A DNA stretch of 38,254 nucleotides from Desulfobacteraceae bacterium (GCA_004796375.1 QZLA01000136.1:1-38254); one strand, 5' to 3'. Shown: positions 8,161-16,906, numbered from the stretch's first letter. Numbers and translations: made by a program. The notes: generated by a model from the sequence alone, not told the origin.

Positions 8161-8931
8161 ATGAATATGACACTTGGAACGCGGTTAATTAAAATACCAC
8201 TGGTCTTATTACTGCTGTGCGTGATGGTATCGGTGCGGCCACTGCATGCGGCCGAGACAATTATCATTGTCCGGGGCCAGGATTTCCCCCCTTACCACTA
8301 TAGAAACGATGCAGGTATACAAACCGGGTACATTATTGACGTTATCCGGGCAGTTGGGGCGCGCCTGGATGTCACCGTCACATTTCATCAACACTCATGG
8401 TCCAAATGCCTTGAAATGGTCAAGAAGGGCCGGGCGGACGCAATGATGAATCTGTTCAAGACACCTGAACGGGACACATTTATGTGGTTTGCCAACAATA
8501 TCCTGGGGTATGAGGTCAACCGGTTTTACAAGCGTCGCACCACCGGCCTGACCTATACCGGGAAATTTCAGGACCTTTTTCCCCTGAAGATGGGAGTTAT
8601 CCGGAACTACAGCTATGGTAAACGGTTTGATCGTACCCATTTTCCCCATAAGGTTGAGCTTGAAACCGAAAGAGAGCTGCTCAATGCCCTGGTGAACAAC
8701 CGGTGCGATATTGTATTGGCCAATGATGTAGTTTTCAATGCCTTTATCCGGCAATCGAAGCTTGAATCACGCATCGTTTCATTGTCGCCGGAAGTGTCTA
8801 ACGAACCACTTTACCTGGGATTCTCAAAAGCCTTAGGGCACCAAGGGCTGGCTGAGTCATTCTCAACCACCCTTGAAGACCTTAAACAATCCGGGGAATA
8901 CAACCGGATTTTAAAACAGTATGGATTCTGA
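8161..8931 (+). CDS. Periplasmic solute-binding protein, family 3 (amino-acid-type)
   Basis: The 256-residue protein starts with a signal peptide (residues 1-30, hydrophobic LVLLLLCVMVSV then PLHAAE). The mature part has the family 3 pattern: DFPPYHYRNDAGIQTGYIIDVIRAVGARL, FHQHSWSKCLEMVKKGRADAMMNLFKTPER, and a C-terminal FSKALGHQGLAESFSTTLEDLKQSGEYNRILKQYGF. These proteins bind polar amino acids or similar small ligands in the periplasm. No ABC permease or ATPase gene is adjacent, so it may be an orphan receptor or sensor rather than a transporter component. The ribosome binding site is poor. The 256-bp gap upstream, shared with the divergent FKBP gene, shows no promoter I would defend. Confidence 0.88.
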   Translation: MNMTLGTRLIKIPLVLLLLCVMVSVRPLHAAETIIIVRGQDFPPYHYRNDAGIQTGYIIDVIRAVGARLDVTVTFHQHSWSKCLEMVKKGRADAMMNLFKTPERDTFMWFANNILGYEVNRFYKRRTTGLTYTGKFQDLFPLKMGVIRNYSYGKRFDRTHFPHKVELETERELLNALVNNRCDIVLANDVVFNAFIRQSKLESRIVSLSPEVSNEPLYLGFSKALGHQGLAESFSTTLEDLKQSGEYNRILKQYGF

Positions 8932-8942
8932 CCGCACGCCGG

Positions 8943-10193
8943 TTATACCACCTCGATGGCGCATGCCATGGAAACACCGCCACCGCCGCACAGGGTGGCC
9001 AGTCCGACCGATTTATTCCGTTGCTTCAGTGCATACATCAATGATACGATAATCCGTGCGCCGGTGGAACCCACGGGGTGCCCGAGACCGATACCCGACC
9101 CGTTCACGTTGGTAATCTCACGGTCAAGCCCCAACTCCCTTTCACAGCCGATGTATTGAGCGGCAAATGCCTCATTGAGTTCAACCAGTTCAAAATCACT
9201 CAGCTCAAAAGAACTCTTTTCAAGCAGGTTGTTAACGGCAGGTACAGGGGACAATCCCATGACCGACGGGTGACAGGCTCCCCGGGATACGGCCTTGATC
9301 CTGGCCATGGGTGTCAGTCCCAACTCCCTGGCTTTGGATTCGGACATGATGATGATCCCGGTTGATCCGTCATTGATACCGCTTGAATTTCCGGCAGTCA
9401 CCTTCCCGATTTTCGGAACAAATGCCGCAGGTAATGATGCCAGTTTCTCCATGGTCATGTTGGGACGGAAGTGTTCGTCTTTTTCAAATACAACGGGGTC
9501 TTTACGTTTCTGCTCAATGGTGACCGGCACGATTTCCTCTTTGAATGACCCGTCTTCCGTGGCACGCTGGGCCTCATTGTGACTTCTGAGTGCCACCTCA
9601 TCCATCTCCTGGCGTGAGATATCGTGATGCTGGGCGATAAATTCAGCCGTGTGTCCCATGATGTACGGCTTGCCAACAAACATGCTCAGGGGTGCCTGGG
9701 TTTCGTCCACCGGCCCGGTTTCCGGATGGGGAATAATATGTGAACCGCAATGCAGTGCATGAATCATGTCATCCACCAGGGTCTGGTCCTGCAGCCGGCA
9801 GCCCCAGCGGGCCTTTGGAATTGAAAACGGTACCGAAGACATGTGTTCGGTGCCGCCGGCCAGGATAATATCTGCCATGCCTGCCTGGATCATGGCCACG
9901 CCTGATATCATGGCCTCCATGCCGGAAATGCACACCCGGTTGATGGTGGCCGCTGTCACCGTATCCGGAATATCTGCCAGTAATGCGCCGACCCGTGCCA
10001 CATTTAAAGTATCACAGGATTCCATGCAGCATCCGTAACGGATATCATCGATCATACCGGGTTCAATGCCGGCGCGCCGGACCGCCTCTCTCATGGTTAC
10101 GGCAGCAAGACTCGCACCGTTCATGGGCAGCAACGTTCCGCCAAAAGCCCCTATGGCAGTTCTACATCCTGAGACTATGACTACATCTTCCAT
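8943..10193 (-). CDS. Thiolase (acetyl-CoA C-acetyltransferase)
   Basis: The protein has 416 residues from the ATG at 10193, chosen because GGAG lies 6 nt upstream; a TTG four codons earlier is less likely. Thiolase landmarks are the nucleophile Cys88 (NRVCISGMEA), NEAFAAQ, the GHP motif with His372 in GSGIGLGHPVGSTGAR, and Cys402 in LCGGGGVSMA. The enzyme cleaves 3-ketoacyl-CoA with CoA or condenses two acetyl-CoA. It is the last gene after an acyl-CoA dehydrogenase 37 nt upstream on the same strand, so beta-oxidation or a related acyl-CoA degradation pathway is the likely setting. Chain-length preference cannot be read from sequence. Its stop lies 11 nt from that of the convergent solute-binding protein gene. 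Confidence 0.93.
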   Translation of the reverse strand: MEDVVIVSGCRTAIGAFGGTLLPMNGASLAAVTMREAVRRAGIEPGMIDDIRYGCCMESCDTLNVARVGALLADIPDTVTAATINRVCISGMEAMISGVAMIQAGMADIILAGGTEHMSSVPFSIPKARWGCRLQDQTLVDDMIHALHCGSHIIPHPETGPVDETQAPLSMFVGKPYIMGHTAEFIAQHHDISRQEMDEVALRSHNEAQRATEDGSFKEEIVPVTIEQKRKDPVVFEKDEHFRPNMTMEKLASLPAAFVPKIGKVTAGNSSGINDGSTGIIIMSESKARELGLTPMARIKAVSRGACHPSVMGLSPVPAVNNLLEKSSFELSDFELVELNEAFAAQYIGCERELGLDREITNVNGSGIGLGHPVGSTGARIIVSLMYALKQRNKSVGLATLCGGGGVSMACAIEVV

Positions 10194-10230
10194 CTTTATC
10201 TCCAAATATCAAAATTGTTGTTGTAAGGAA

Positions 10231-12042
10231 TTAAAATGCCTCTTCATCCATCATGACCGCCGGATTATCTTCGCAGCTCACCGCATCGAGCTTTCCAAGG
10301 CTGGCCGGCAAAATGGTCTGGATAAAAAACCGGGCGGTACTGACCTTGCCCTGGTAAAATGCCATGTCCTTCTTATCCACCCGGGCGCCGGCCAGTTTAC
10401 CCTCGGCGATGGCGGCCCGCCATAAAAGCATCCAGGCCATGATTACATCACCGGTTGCATCCAACAACGGATGTGCCGCTGCGAATGCGGACTGAAATGA
10501 GGCGGAACCTGCTGCCGAAACAGTTTTTTGGCATACGGTTTCAAGCTTGTCCACGGCCAGTGCAACCTGATGACTGACCGCGCCAAGTGATTCAATTCCG
10601 GCAGCCAGGGCCACCCCTTTTTTCATTTCAGTGATCAACGATTGAAGTATGGCCCCTTTTTGACCGGGCAGCTTTCTGCCAAGAAAATCCATGGCCTGAA
10701 TCCCGTTGGTCCCTTCATAGATGGATGCAATCTTTGAATCCCTGACCATCTGCTCAACCGGGAATTCCGAAGTGTATCCATACCCGCCATAAACCTGCAT
10801 GGCCTCTACACAGACGTCAAACCCCTTCTCACTCAGGTAGGCCTTCACAATAGGGGTCAGGATTTCAACCAGATGGGTGAAGTGTGCCTTTTCCTCATCA
10901 CTGACTGTACACTCGATCTGATCAAAGCAAAACGCGGTGAAATAGGTCAGGCTGCGCATCCCCTCCACATAGGCTTTCATCTTCAGCAGCATCCGCCTGA
11001 CATCAGGGTGCTGGATAATCGGCACCTGGGGTGCATTGTGATCTGCCCCGGCGGTTAGGCTTCTGCCCTGATGGCGCTGCTTGGCATAATCCAGGGCATG
11101 CATATAGGCGCATGCCGCGCTGGAAAAGGCTTGTGTGCCGACCTCCAGGCGTACTTCGTTCATCATGTGGAACATGATCTTCATTCCCTGGTTGGGCTCT
11201 CCCAATAAATACCCGCGGCAGCGGCCTTTACTTCCCAGGCTCAGCGAGCAGGTCGGGCTGCCGTGCAGGCCCATTTTCTCCTCTACTCCGGTACATACCA
11301 CGTCGTTGTCCCCGCCCAGTGACCCGTCTTCATTCACCCAGATCTTTGGCACGATAAACAATGAGATTCCCTTGGTACCGGCAGGTGCCCCTTCAATACG
11401 GGCCAACACCGGATGAATGATGTTTTCCGTGAGGTTCTGTTCTCCATTGGTAATGAAAATCTTATTACCGCTAATCTCATAGGTTCCGTCATCAAGCAAT
11501 CTCGCCGACGTGGTGAGCGCGCCGACATTGGATCCCGCATCCGGTTCGGTCAGCAGCATGGTGCCGCCCCACTCAGCGGTGTAAAGTTTCTTTAAGAACA
11601 GCTTTTTTTGCAGGTCCGTCCCAAACAGATCGATCATCTTCCCGGCGCCGTGCCCCAGGATGGCATATGTCATGGCGATATAGTTGGCTCCGATCATATA
11701 TTCGTTTACCGCCTGGGCTATGGTGAATGGAAGTCCCTGGCCGCCATACTCCGGATCCTCGGTCAAGGCGCACCATTCTCCCTCAACCAGCAACCGGAGC
11801 ACCGGCCGCAAACACTCAGGAACCGTTACATGGCCATTGTCGAACTCGACACCGCTACGGTCGCACTCGGTGTAAGTGGGGAAAATCTCTTTGGTGGCAA
11901 TGGTCCGTGCCTCTTTGATGACCAGGTTAAACATTTTACGATTGAACTCGCTGTATTTGTCGAATGAGAGCAGGGATTCAGCATCCAGCTGCTCATAAAG
12001 GACAAACTCGATATCCCGTTGATCTGATATTCTTGGCGCCAT
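10231..12042 (-). CDS. Acyl-CoA dehydrogenase, long form with extra C-terminal domain
   Basis: The 603-residue protein is longer than the usual 380 residues and fits the group with an N-terminal extension and an added C-terminal domain. The flavin and substrate signature TEPDAGSNVGALTTSA is near residues 162-177, and ISGNKIFITNGEQNLTENIIHPVLARI follows. The segment YGGYGYTSEFPVEQMVRDSKIASIYEGTNGIQAMDF near residues 410-450 carries the catalytic Glu of YEGTNGIQ. It oxidises an acyl-CoA to the 2-enoyl-CoA, passing electrons to ETF, in the cytoplasm. GAGG lies 5 nt upstream of the ATG, and a good sigma70-type promoter is found at 12083-12111. It is followed by the thiolase gene, forming a two-gene acyl-CoA oxidation operon. 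Confidence 0.94.
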   Translation of the reverse strand: MAPRISDQRDIEFVLYEQLDAESLLSFDKYSEFNRKMFNLVIKEARTIATKEIFPTYTECDRSGVEFDNGHVTVPECLRPVLRLLVEGEWCALTEDPEYGGQGLPFTIAQAVNEYMIGANYIAMTYAILGHGAGKMIDLFGTDLQKKLFLKKLYTAEWGGTMLLTEPDAGSNVGALTTSARLLDDGTYEISGNKIFITNGEQNLTENIIHPVLARIEGAPAGTKGISLFIVPKIWVNEDGSLGGDNDVVCTGVEEKMGLHGSPTCSLSLGSKGRCRGYLLGEPNQGMKIMFHMMNEVRLEVGTQAFSSAACAYMHALDYAKQRHQGRSLTAGADHNAPQVPIIQHPDVRRMLLKMKAYVEGMRSLTYFTAFCFDQIECTVSDEEKAHFTHLVEILTPIVKAYLSEKGFDVCVEAMQVYGGYGYTSEFPVEQMVRDSKIASIYEGTNGIQAMDFLGRKLPGQKGAILQSLITEMKKGVALAAGIESLGAVSHQVALAVDKLETVCQKTVSAAGSASFQSAFAAAHPLLDATGDVIMAWMLLWRAAIAEGKLAGARVDKKDMAFYQGKVSTARFFIQTILPASLGKLDAVSCEDNPAVMMDEEAF

Positions 12043-12082
12043 GGTAACCTCTTCTAATGGGTTATGGGAAAAAGGTAAGTGA

Positions 12083-12111
12083 AGTTTACTTATCTAAAAT
12101 AAACGTGTCAA
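12083..12111 (-). promoter_or_regulatory. Putative sigma70 promoter of the acyl-CoA dehydrogenase-thiolase operon
   Basis: On the minus strand a perfect TTGACA (complement of 12106-12111) is followed after 17 nt by TAAACT (complement of 12083-12088), 41 nt before the acyl-CoA dehydrogenase start codon. Confidence 0.6.
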
Positions 12112-12170
12112 GGCAAAAATAACCGATGGTTGAATTAATAAACAGTGTTCAAGGCTCCCCTCCGATATAC

Positions 12171-12217
12171 AAAAAAAAACGGGAAGGGCGATCCTTTCAA
12201 GGATCATCCCCTCCCGT
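12171..12217 (-). terminator. Rho-independent terminator of the AOR-ThiS/MoaD operon
   Basis: A long G/C-rich hairpin (arms about 12179-12194 and 12201-12217, with small mismatches, six-nt apex) is followed on the minus strand by nine Ts (As at 12171-12179 on the plus strand). It lies 37 nt past the stop of the ThiS/MoaD-like gene. Confidence 0.88.
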
Positions 12218-12253
12218 TTCATTCAATCCGGGAACGGTATCTGTCAGAACAGG

Positions 12254-12451
12254 TTATCCTCCGGCGACCAGTGGCAGCAGTTGGATAACAGACTTATCGG
12301 GAACCGGTGTCGCTGTAAACTTCGGACTTGATACCAGCTTTCCGTTCAGGCGTACCACGGAACAGAACTCGGTATCCTCAAGCTGCTCCAGAAGAGATGC
12401 CACGGTCATATGCTCTGCCCAGGCGACCTCTTTATCATCCACAATGATCAT
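12254..12451 (-). CDS. ThiS/MoaD-family sulfur carrier protein paired with AOR
   Basis: This 65-residue protein has the size and pattern of a ubiquitin-fold sulfur carrier: a short beta start (MIIVDDKEVAW), the helix TVASLLEQL, the strand CSVVRLNGKLV, and a C-terminal LLPLVAGG ending in the diglycine that is adenylated and thiocarboxylated. Its ATG overlaps the TGA of the oxidoreductase gene (ATGA), which implies translational coupling. By family knowledge MoaD-like proteins feed sulfur to pyranopterin synthesis, and such genes often sit beside tungsten oxidoreductases. Whether it serves pterin, thiamine or another sulfur pathway cannot be decided from sequence. The operon ends in the terminator at 12171-12217. 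Confidence 0.85.
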   Translation of the reverse strand: MIIVDDKEVAWAEHMTVASLLEQLEDTEFCSVVRLNGKLVSSPKFTATPVPDKSVIQLLPLVAGG

Positions 12452-14589
12452 GCAGTAACACCATTATTTTTCAGCACCTCGACCACTTCGGGAAAATCGA
12501 TACCCAGGCGCTTGACCGTCTCAAGGGTCGGGATCCCGTCGTTGGTCCATCCACGGCGTTTGTAAACCGCATCCTTGAGCAGTTCATACTGCTCTTCGCG
12601 TTTCTGCCGCAGGGCAGCGACTTTTTCATCGCTGCTCATGCCGGAGATATCCATCTCATACTTCTCCACAAGCTGGGTATCATACCGTTCCTGGCGGGAT
12701 TCATACTCCTCAACGGTCACAGGACCGACGGCCCGGTAAGGCACGGTATCATGTGCCCTAGTCCCGTACCCCATCTTCAGGTTGAACACCCGCTGGAAGT
12801 TATAGACTGCCTCACTCATACTGATCAGGTCATCCTGGCCTACTTTTTTACCGGTCACAGAGGAGAAGAAATCAGCGTACCAGCCCACATGTTTAACCAC
12901 CTTGGCCGGCTCGGGCGTGTCCTTATTGTCTTCGGGAACTATATCGTTCCAGGGCAGCTTGCACAGACCGCAAAGTCCGAACCAGGTTCTGAACATGGGG
13001 AACCAGTGCAGGGCTTCTGCTTTGTTCTCAAACGTGGGCATAAAATTGTGGACCATGTCCAGGAAGATCAACCATGCCTCGTCATGCTGGGGGCCTTTCA
13101 GGGCCAGGCCGTACCCACCCTGCTGGGCCAGGGACTCTTTGGTGATGTATTCGGAAAACTCCAGTCCCTTGGACTCCATGCCGATATCCTGGACAAACCC
13201 GGCATCAGCACCGTATTCCTTTGCAAAAATCTCTTTCATCCGGCGGATACCTTTCCCCACAACAGCACCAAACCCTTCACCTGTTGCCATCTGGTGAATC
13301 AGCTCCAGCGCATTCAGGCGGTTGCCGAAGCTCAGGTCCATACCGCCGGTATGCTCCAGGGTGATCTGGTTGTTTTCAAAACACTCCATCACAAACCCGA
13401 TGGATGTTCCCACAGAGATGGTGTCCAGGCCATAGGCATCACAATAAAAATTGATTTCCAGGATGGTGTGGGCATCAAAAATTCCCAGGTTGGACCCGCA
13501 GCCGGCAACGGTTTCATATTCAGGACCGTCCACAAATACTTTTTGTCCGCGGTAGGGGCCGGTAAAGGGAGAAAAATCCTTAACGCCATGGGCGCAGGCC
13601 ACGGCACATCCTCTCCAGCAACCGTCAAACCCTTTATCAAAAATATGCTCGTAGACCTCCTCGCCGATCACCTTGCTCTCGGGATGGGAGCCGAATTTGA
13701 AATTGTTGACCGGCAGGCAGTCATGGTCATTCATGATGGGCACCAGGTGTGTGGTTCCCACCAGGGCCATCCGGTTCTGCTTGGGATCCAGTTCATTGAT
13801 CTCTTTGGCGTGGGTTTTGGTCACCACCTTGAGCCCGTCAAAATCAGCCGGTGCGTTGGACTTCATGGAGATGGCCCCGTAGCGTCCGACAATGGCTTTA
13901 ATATTCTTGTTGGCGAAAACGGTACCGATACCGCCGCGACCGGCCTGTTTGTAACGAACCATCTTGCGGCCGGCATCCCACCAGGAGAAGTTCAGGCATC
14001 CGAAAAATGAGTTTTCTGCCCCAGGGCCGGCGGTCACGACAGACACATTCACCGGTTTGGCCTCATCAAAATAACGGGTCAGTACATCTGACATTTCATA
14101 GGAATCAGCGGGAAGATTGTCAGCCTCATAAATTTTGATGGTTTTTTCAATACCGTCGATCAACACCACCACGTCCTGCTTTGCCTTACCCGTAACCTCA
14201 AGCACATCAAATCCGGAAAACTTTTTATACGGGCCAAAGTAGCCGCCCACGTTCGAGTCAATGGGAATGCCGGTCAGGGGAGATATGGAGGTGACAATGC
14301 TCTTGCCCCCGCCCGGGTACCCGGGAGTACCGCCCAAGGGCCCCGAAGCGATGCAGATGGCATTCTCGGGGTCATCCCACTTGGTAGATCCGGACACGGC
14401 GTTCCAGAGCATCCATAAATCATACCCCTTCCCTCCGATAAACTTGTCTTTTATATTCTTTTCAATGTCTTTGATCTCAATGCCGTTGGAATCAAGGTTG
14501 ATATGCAGGGACTGATCTGTATATCCCTTGTTCACCGGCTTCGGTTCGTAGGAAGTCGCGCAGATTTCCTGCAGTTGAATTTGACCCAT
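12448..14589 (-). CDS. Aldehyde:ferredoxin oxidoreductase family (tungsten-pterin) protein
   Basis: The 713-residue protein has the AOR layout: an N-terminal pterin-binding domain (FIGGKGYDLWMLWNAV, ASGPLGGTPGYPGGGKSIVTSISPLTG, GPGAENSFFGCLNF, YKQAGRGGIGTVFANKNIKAI), then a domain with cluster Cys residues in CWRGCAVACAHG near residues 322-334, GPEYETVAGCGSNLG, and a later FGLCGLCKLPW. The family binds a tungsten (or molybdenum) bis-pyranopterin and a [4Fe-4S] cluster and oxidises aldehydes to acids with ferredoxin, or catalyses related reactions. It is longer than the 600-residue archaeal enzymes, with a C-terminal extension rich in charged residues. AAGGAG stands 5 nt from the ATG. A ThiS/MoaD-like gene overlaps its stop. 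The substrate is not known. Confidence 0.92.
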   Translation of the reverse strand: MGQIQLQEICATSYEPKPVNKGYTDQSLHINLDSNGIEIKDIEKNIKDKFIGGKGYDLWMLWNAVSGSTKWDDPENAICIASGPLGGTPGYPGGGKSIVTSISPLTGIPIDSNVGGYFGPYKKFSGFDVLEVTGKAKQDVVVLIDGIEKTIKIYEADNLPADSYEMSDVLTRYFDEAKPVNVSVVTAGPGAENSFFGCLNFSWWDAGRKMVRYKQAGRGGIGTVFANKNIKAIVGRYGAISMKSNAPADFDGLKVVTKTHAKEINELDPKQNRMALVGTTHLVPIMNDHDCLPVNNFKFGSHPESKVIGEEVYEHIFDKGFDGCWRGCAVACAHGVKDFSPFTGPYRGQKVFVDGPEYETVAGCGSNLGIFDAHTILEINFYCDAYGLDTISVGTSIGFVMECFENNQITLEHTGGMDLSFGNRLNALELIHQMATGEGFGAVVGKGIRRMKEIFAKEYGADAGFVQDIGMESKGLEFSEYITKESLAQQGGYGLALKGPQHDEAWLIFLDMVHNFMPTFENKAEALHWFPMFRTWFGLCGLCKLPWNDIVPEDNKDTPEPAKVVKHVGWYADFFSSVTGKKVGQDDLISMSEAVYNFQRVFNLKMGYGTRAHDTVPYRAVGPVTVEEYESRQERYDTQLVEKYEMDISGMSSDEKVAALRQKREEQYELLKDAVYKRRGWTNDGIPTLETVKRLGIDFPEVVEVLKNNGVTA

Positions 14590-14736
14590 AATTACTCCTT
14601 GTCAGTCAAGGCGCTTTCAAGACCCTGACCCCCATAATGGTGATTTAATGTTACTTCGCAATTTTTGGTTTCCTATACCATATTTACCCAGGAATGTATA
14701 GTGCGGTGCCGGTTTCATGCCTGGGCAGACCCCTGT

Positions 14737-14776
14737 CAAATCAAATGGTTTAACCATTTCTAAACCATTTGATTTG
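14737..14776. repeat. Perfect 16-bp inverted repeat, possible operator
   Basis: CAAATCAAATGGTTTA at 14737-14752 is repeated in inverse complement at 14761-14776, with an 8-nt spacer that itself continues a smaller palindrome (AAATGGTT-T-AACCATTT). Three copies of the half-site AACCATTT, in either orientation, result. There is no U-tract after the hairpin on either strand, so an operator for a dimeric regulator is more likely than a terminator. It lies between AOR (148 nt from its start) and yggT. Confidence 0.75.
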
Positions 14777-14834
14777 CTTTGTCAAGTTACAGCTTCACCC
14801 CGTCGTGTGTCGTGTGGATAAACTGCAAAAAACC

Positions 14835-14863
14835 TTGACATTTTACGCTTTTGATATGATATT
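14835..14863 (+). promoter_or_regulatory. Putative sigma70 promoter of the yggT-divIVA-pilT operon
   Basis: TTGACA at 14835-14840 is followed after 17 nt by GATATT at 14858-14863 (four of six -10 positions), 71 nt before the yggT start. Confidence 0.5.
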
Positions 14864-14934
14864 TGATTTGATTTTGTATCGATTTGGATATCTGTTCTCA
14901 GATATGGTTAACGGATCATTAAAATAGGGATTTC

Positions 14935-15234
14935 ATGTTTCTTTTAAGTAATTTTGTATCTGCACTTGCATTTGTTTTACACCAGGCTCTGAATATCTAC
15001 ATGTGGATTGTCATCATCAGCGCGCTGTTATCATGGGTCAACCCGGACCCGTATAACCCGATTATCCGTTTTTTACGAACGGCTACCGAACCGGTCTTTT
15101 ACCAGATCAGAAAAAGACTACCGGTAAATTTCGGCGGCTTGGATATCTCCCCTGTGGTTGTCATCCTGGCAATAATGTTTCTCCAGCGGTTTGTAGTTGT
15201 CAGCCTTTACGGTTTAGCACGTTCACTGTCTTAA
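14935..15234 (+). CDS. YggT family integral membrane protein
   Basis: The 99-residue protein has two hydrophobic segments (about residues 7-32 and 67-96) separated by the conserved SALLSWVNPDPYNPIIRFLRTATEPVFYQIRKRLP stretch, which contains the NPDPYNP and TEP(V/L) motifs of the YggT family. YggT proteins are small inner-membrane proteins near division and cell-wall genes in many bacteria, and no activity is established. It is the first gene of an eight-gene plus-strand run. A GGGA lies just upstream of the ATG. The DivIVA-domain gene follows after 22 nt, a pairing seen in many genomes. Confidence 0.93.
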   Translation: MFLLSNFVSALAFVLHQALNIYMWIVIISALLSWVNPDPYNPIIRFLRTATEPVFYQIRKRLPVNFGGLDISPVVVILAIMFLQRFVVVSLYGLARSLS

Positions 15235-15256
15235 CGTTTAAGGATAAGGAAGTAAA

Positions 15257-15757
15257 ATGGGCATTACACCAGCAGTTGTGAAACAAAAAGAATTTTCCAC
15301 CCGGTTCAGGGGGTTTGACGTTCAGGAAGTGGATTATTTTCTGGAAGACGTTGCCAAAGAGCTTGAAGCACTGAACCAAAAGATTGTCCAGCTCAATGAG
15401 CAGAACCACAGACTCAATGTAGAGAACAATGGGTTCAGGAAAAGAGAAGGCGCAATGAAAAATGCCATGATCCAGTCCCAGAAAGTTCTGGATCAAATGA
15501 AGGATAATGCAAAGAAATCGGCCCAGGTGATCATTGCCAATGCAGAGATGGAGGCTGAAAGAATGCTCAGTCAGTCTCACAAGCGCCTGGCCCAGCTCCA
15601 TACCGATATCATGGAGCTCAAACGCCAGAGAACCCAGCTCGAAATGCAGATCAGTTCCATTATTGATGCGCATTCCAAGATGCTTGAAATGACCAAAGAG
15701 GAGAATAAAGCAGCAGACGAAGCTGATGCCACGTTGAAATTCCTCAAGCAGGCATAA
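15257..15757 (+). CDS. DivIVA-domain coiled-coil protein
   Basis: The 166-residue protein opens with the DivIVA lipid-binding motif: KEFSTRFRGFDVQEVDYFLEDVAKELE at residues 11-37, followed by long heptad coiled-coil stretches to about residue 150. DivIVA-type proteins bind negatively curved membrane at poles and septa and recruit other factors. AAGGA with 6-nt spacing precedes the ATG. It lies between yggT and two PilT-family ATPases, so it is a candidate polar scaffold for the rest of this operon; that role is an inference. No transmembrane helix is present. Confidence 0.9.
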   Translation: MGITPAVVKQKEFSTRFRGFDVQEVDYFLEDVAKELEALNQKIVQLNEQNHRLNVENNGFRKREGAMKNAMIQSQKVLDQMKDNAKKSAQVIIANAEMEAERMLSQSHKRLAQLHTDIMELKRQRTQLEMQISSIIDAHSKMLEMTKEENKAADEADATLKFLKQA

Positions 15758-15784
15758 CCCAATCTTAGAAAGGAACCGCGAACC

Positions 15785-16867
15785 ATGGCAGAAATTGATG
15801 CCTTCTTCAAACTCATGCATGAACATGGGGCTTCCGACTTACACCTGGCTTCTGGCCAGCGGCCTTCACTGAGACTTCACGGAGACATCGAGCGGATCAA
15901 ATACGATGTTCTGGATAGTGATAAACTGAGAAAACTGCTGTATGAAATCACCTCCCAGGAAAAGATAAAAATATTTGAGGAGAGCGGAGATGTCGATTTC
16001 GGGTATGAAATTCCCGGCCTGGCCCGCTACAGGGCCAACTATTTCATGCAGAAAAACGGTATTTCCGCTGTTTTCCGTGAAATACCCTCAGATATCATGA
16101 CCGTTGAACAGCTCGGTCTTCCGGCAGTCATTTCCAAACTGGCCAACCTGCCCAGGGGACTGGTCCTGGTGACCGGCCCGACCGGCAGCGGGAAATCCAC
16201 CACCCTTGCGGCCATCGTTGATCAGGCCAACCGGACGCGTAAGGATCACATCATCACGGTGGAAGATCCCATCGAATTTGTGCATACCAGTCAGAACTGC
16301 ATCGTCAACCATCGGGAAGTCGGCCTTCACACCCAGGACTTTGCAGCAGCCCTTAGAGGTGCGCTTCGAGAGGACCCGGACATCATCCTGGTCGGTGAGC
16401 TTCGTGATCTTGAGACCATCACCCTGGCCATTGAAGCCGCATCCACGGGTCACCTGGTATTCGGTACCCTGCATACCTCCAGTGCGGCAAAAACCGTGGA
16501 CCGTATCATTGAAGTTTTCCCGGCCAACCAGCAGGCCCAGATCCGCTCAACCCTGTCTGACAGTATCCGGGCGGTGGTTGCCCAGACCCTGTTCAAGCGG
16601 ATTGACAAAAAAGGCCGGTGTGCGGCCATGGAAATCCTCATTGCCACACCGGCAGTCCGCAACCTGATCCGTGAGGCCAAGACCCATCAGATTCCTTCCT
16701 CAGTACAGACAGGGAAACAGTATGGCATGCAGCTGATGGACGACGCCATCATGGATCTGTTCAAGGCCCGGAAAATTTCCGCGGACGAAGCATACATGAA
16801 AGCCTACAACAAGGCCACTTTCAGACCGTATCTCAAAAAGGAACCTGCTGACTTTACCGAGGCCTGA
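15785..16867 (+). CDS. pilT: PilT twitching motility retraction ATPase
   Basis: The 360-residue protein has the PilT pattern: ASDLHLASGQRPSLRLHG at residues 16-33, Walker A GPTGSGKS at 131-138, the Asp box with TVEDPIEF, Walker B ILVGELRD, the His box LVFGTLHTSSAAKTVDRIIEVFP, and the C-terminal TPAVRNLIREAK like the AIRNLIRE motif that is needed for retraction. It is a hexameric cytoplasmic ATPase that disassembles type IV pili at the inner membrane. AAGGA precedes the ATG at a 10-nt gap. A second ATPase gene follows after 39 nt. No pilin or assembly gene is in the window, so the pilus itself must be encoded elsewhere. Confidence 0.96.
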   Translation: MAEIDAFFKLMHEHGASDLHLASGQRPSLRLHGDIERIKYDVLDSDKLRKLLYEITSQEKIKIFEESGDVDFGYEIPGLARYRANYFMQKNGISAVFREIPSDIMTVEQLGLPAVISKLANLPRGLVLVTGPTGSGKSTTLAAIVDQANRTRKDHIITVEDPIEFVHTSQNCIVNHREVGLHTQDFAAALRGALREDPDIILVGELRDLETITLAIEAASTGHLVFGTLHTSSAAKTVDRIIEVFPANQQAQIRSTLSDSIRAVVAQTLFKRIDKKGRCAAMEILIATPAVRNLIREAKTHQIPSSVQTGKQYGMQLMDDAIMDLFKARKISADEAYMKAYNKATFRPYLKKEPADFTEA

Positions 16868-16906
16868 TCCCTTCGCATGCACCCTTAACTGACGAGGAGA
16901 GCATAA

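Larger units (their letters stand above)
14590..14934. other. 345-bp divergent intergenic region between AOR and yggT
   Basis: No coding region is seen. It holds the AOR leader, the 16-bp inverted repeat at 14737-14776 and a sigma70-like promoter for the plus-strand operon at 14835-14863. The stretch 14835-14900 is AT-rich with repeated GATTTG and GATAT words. Confidence 0.6.

Noticed and set aside
12751-14010. 419-codon open frame antisense to the AOR gene
   Set aside because: Shadow of a well-supported gene; composition follows from the codon usage of the opposite strand.
14737-14776. Inverted repeat as a rho-independent terminator
   Set aside because: The stem is AT-rich and no T-run follows on either strand; it also lies upstream of both flanking genes.
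15200-15826. 208-codon frame antisense to the DivIVA gene
   Set aside because: Mirror of coiled-coil codons giving Phe/Leu/His-rich sequence; overlaps three real genes.
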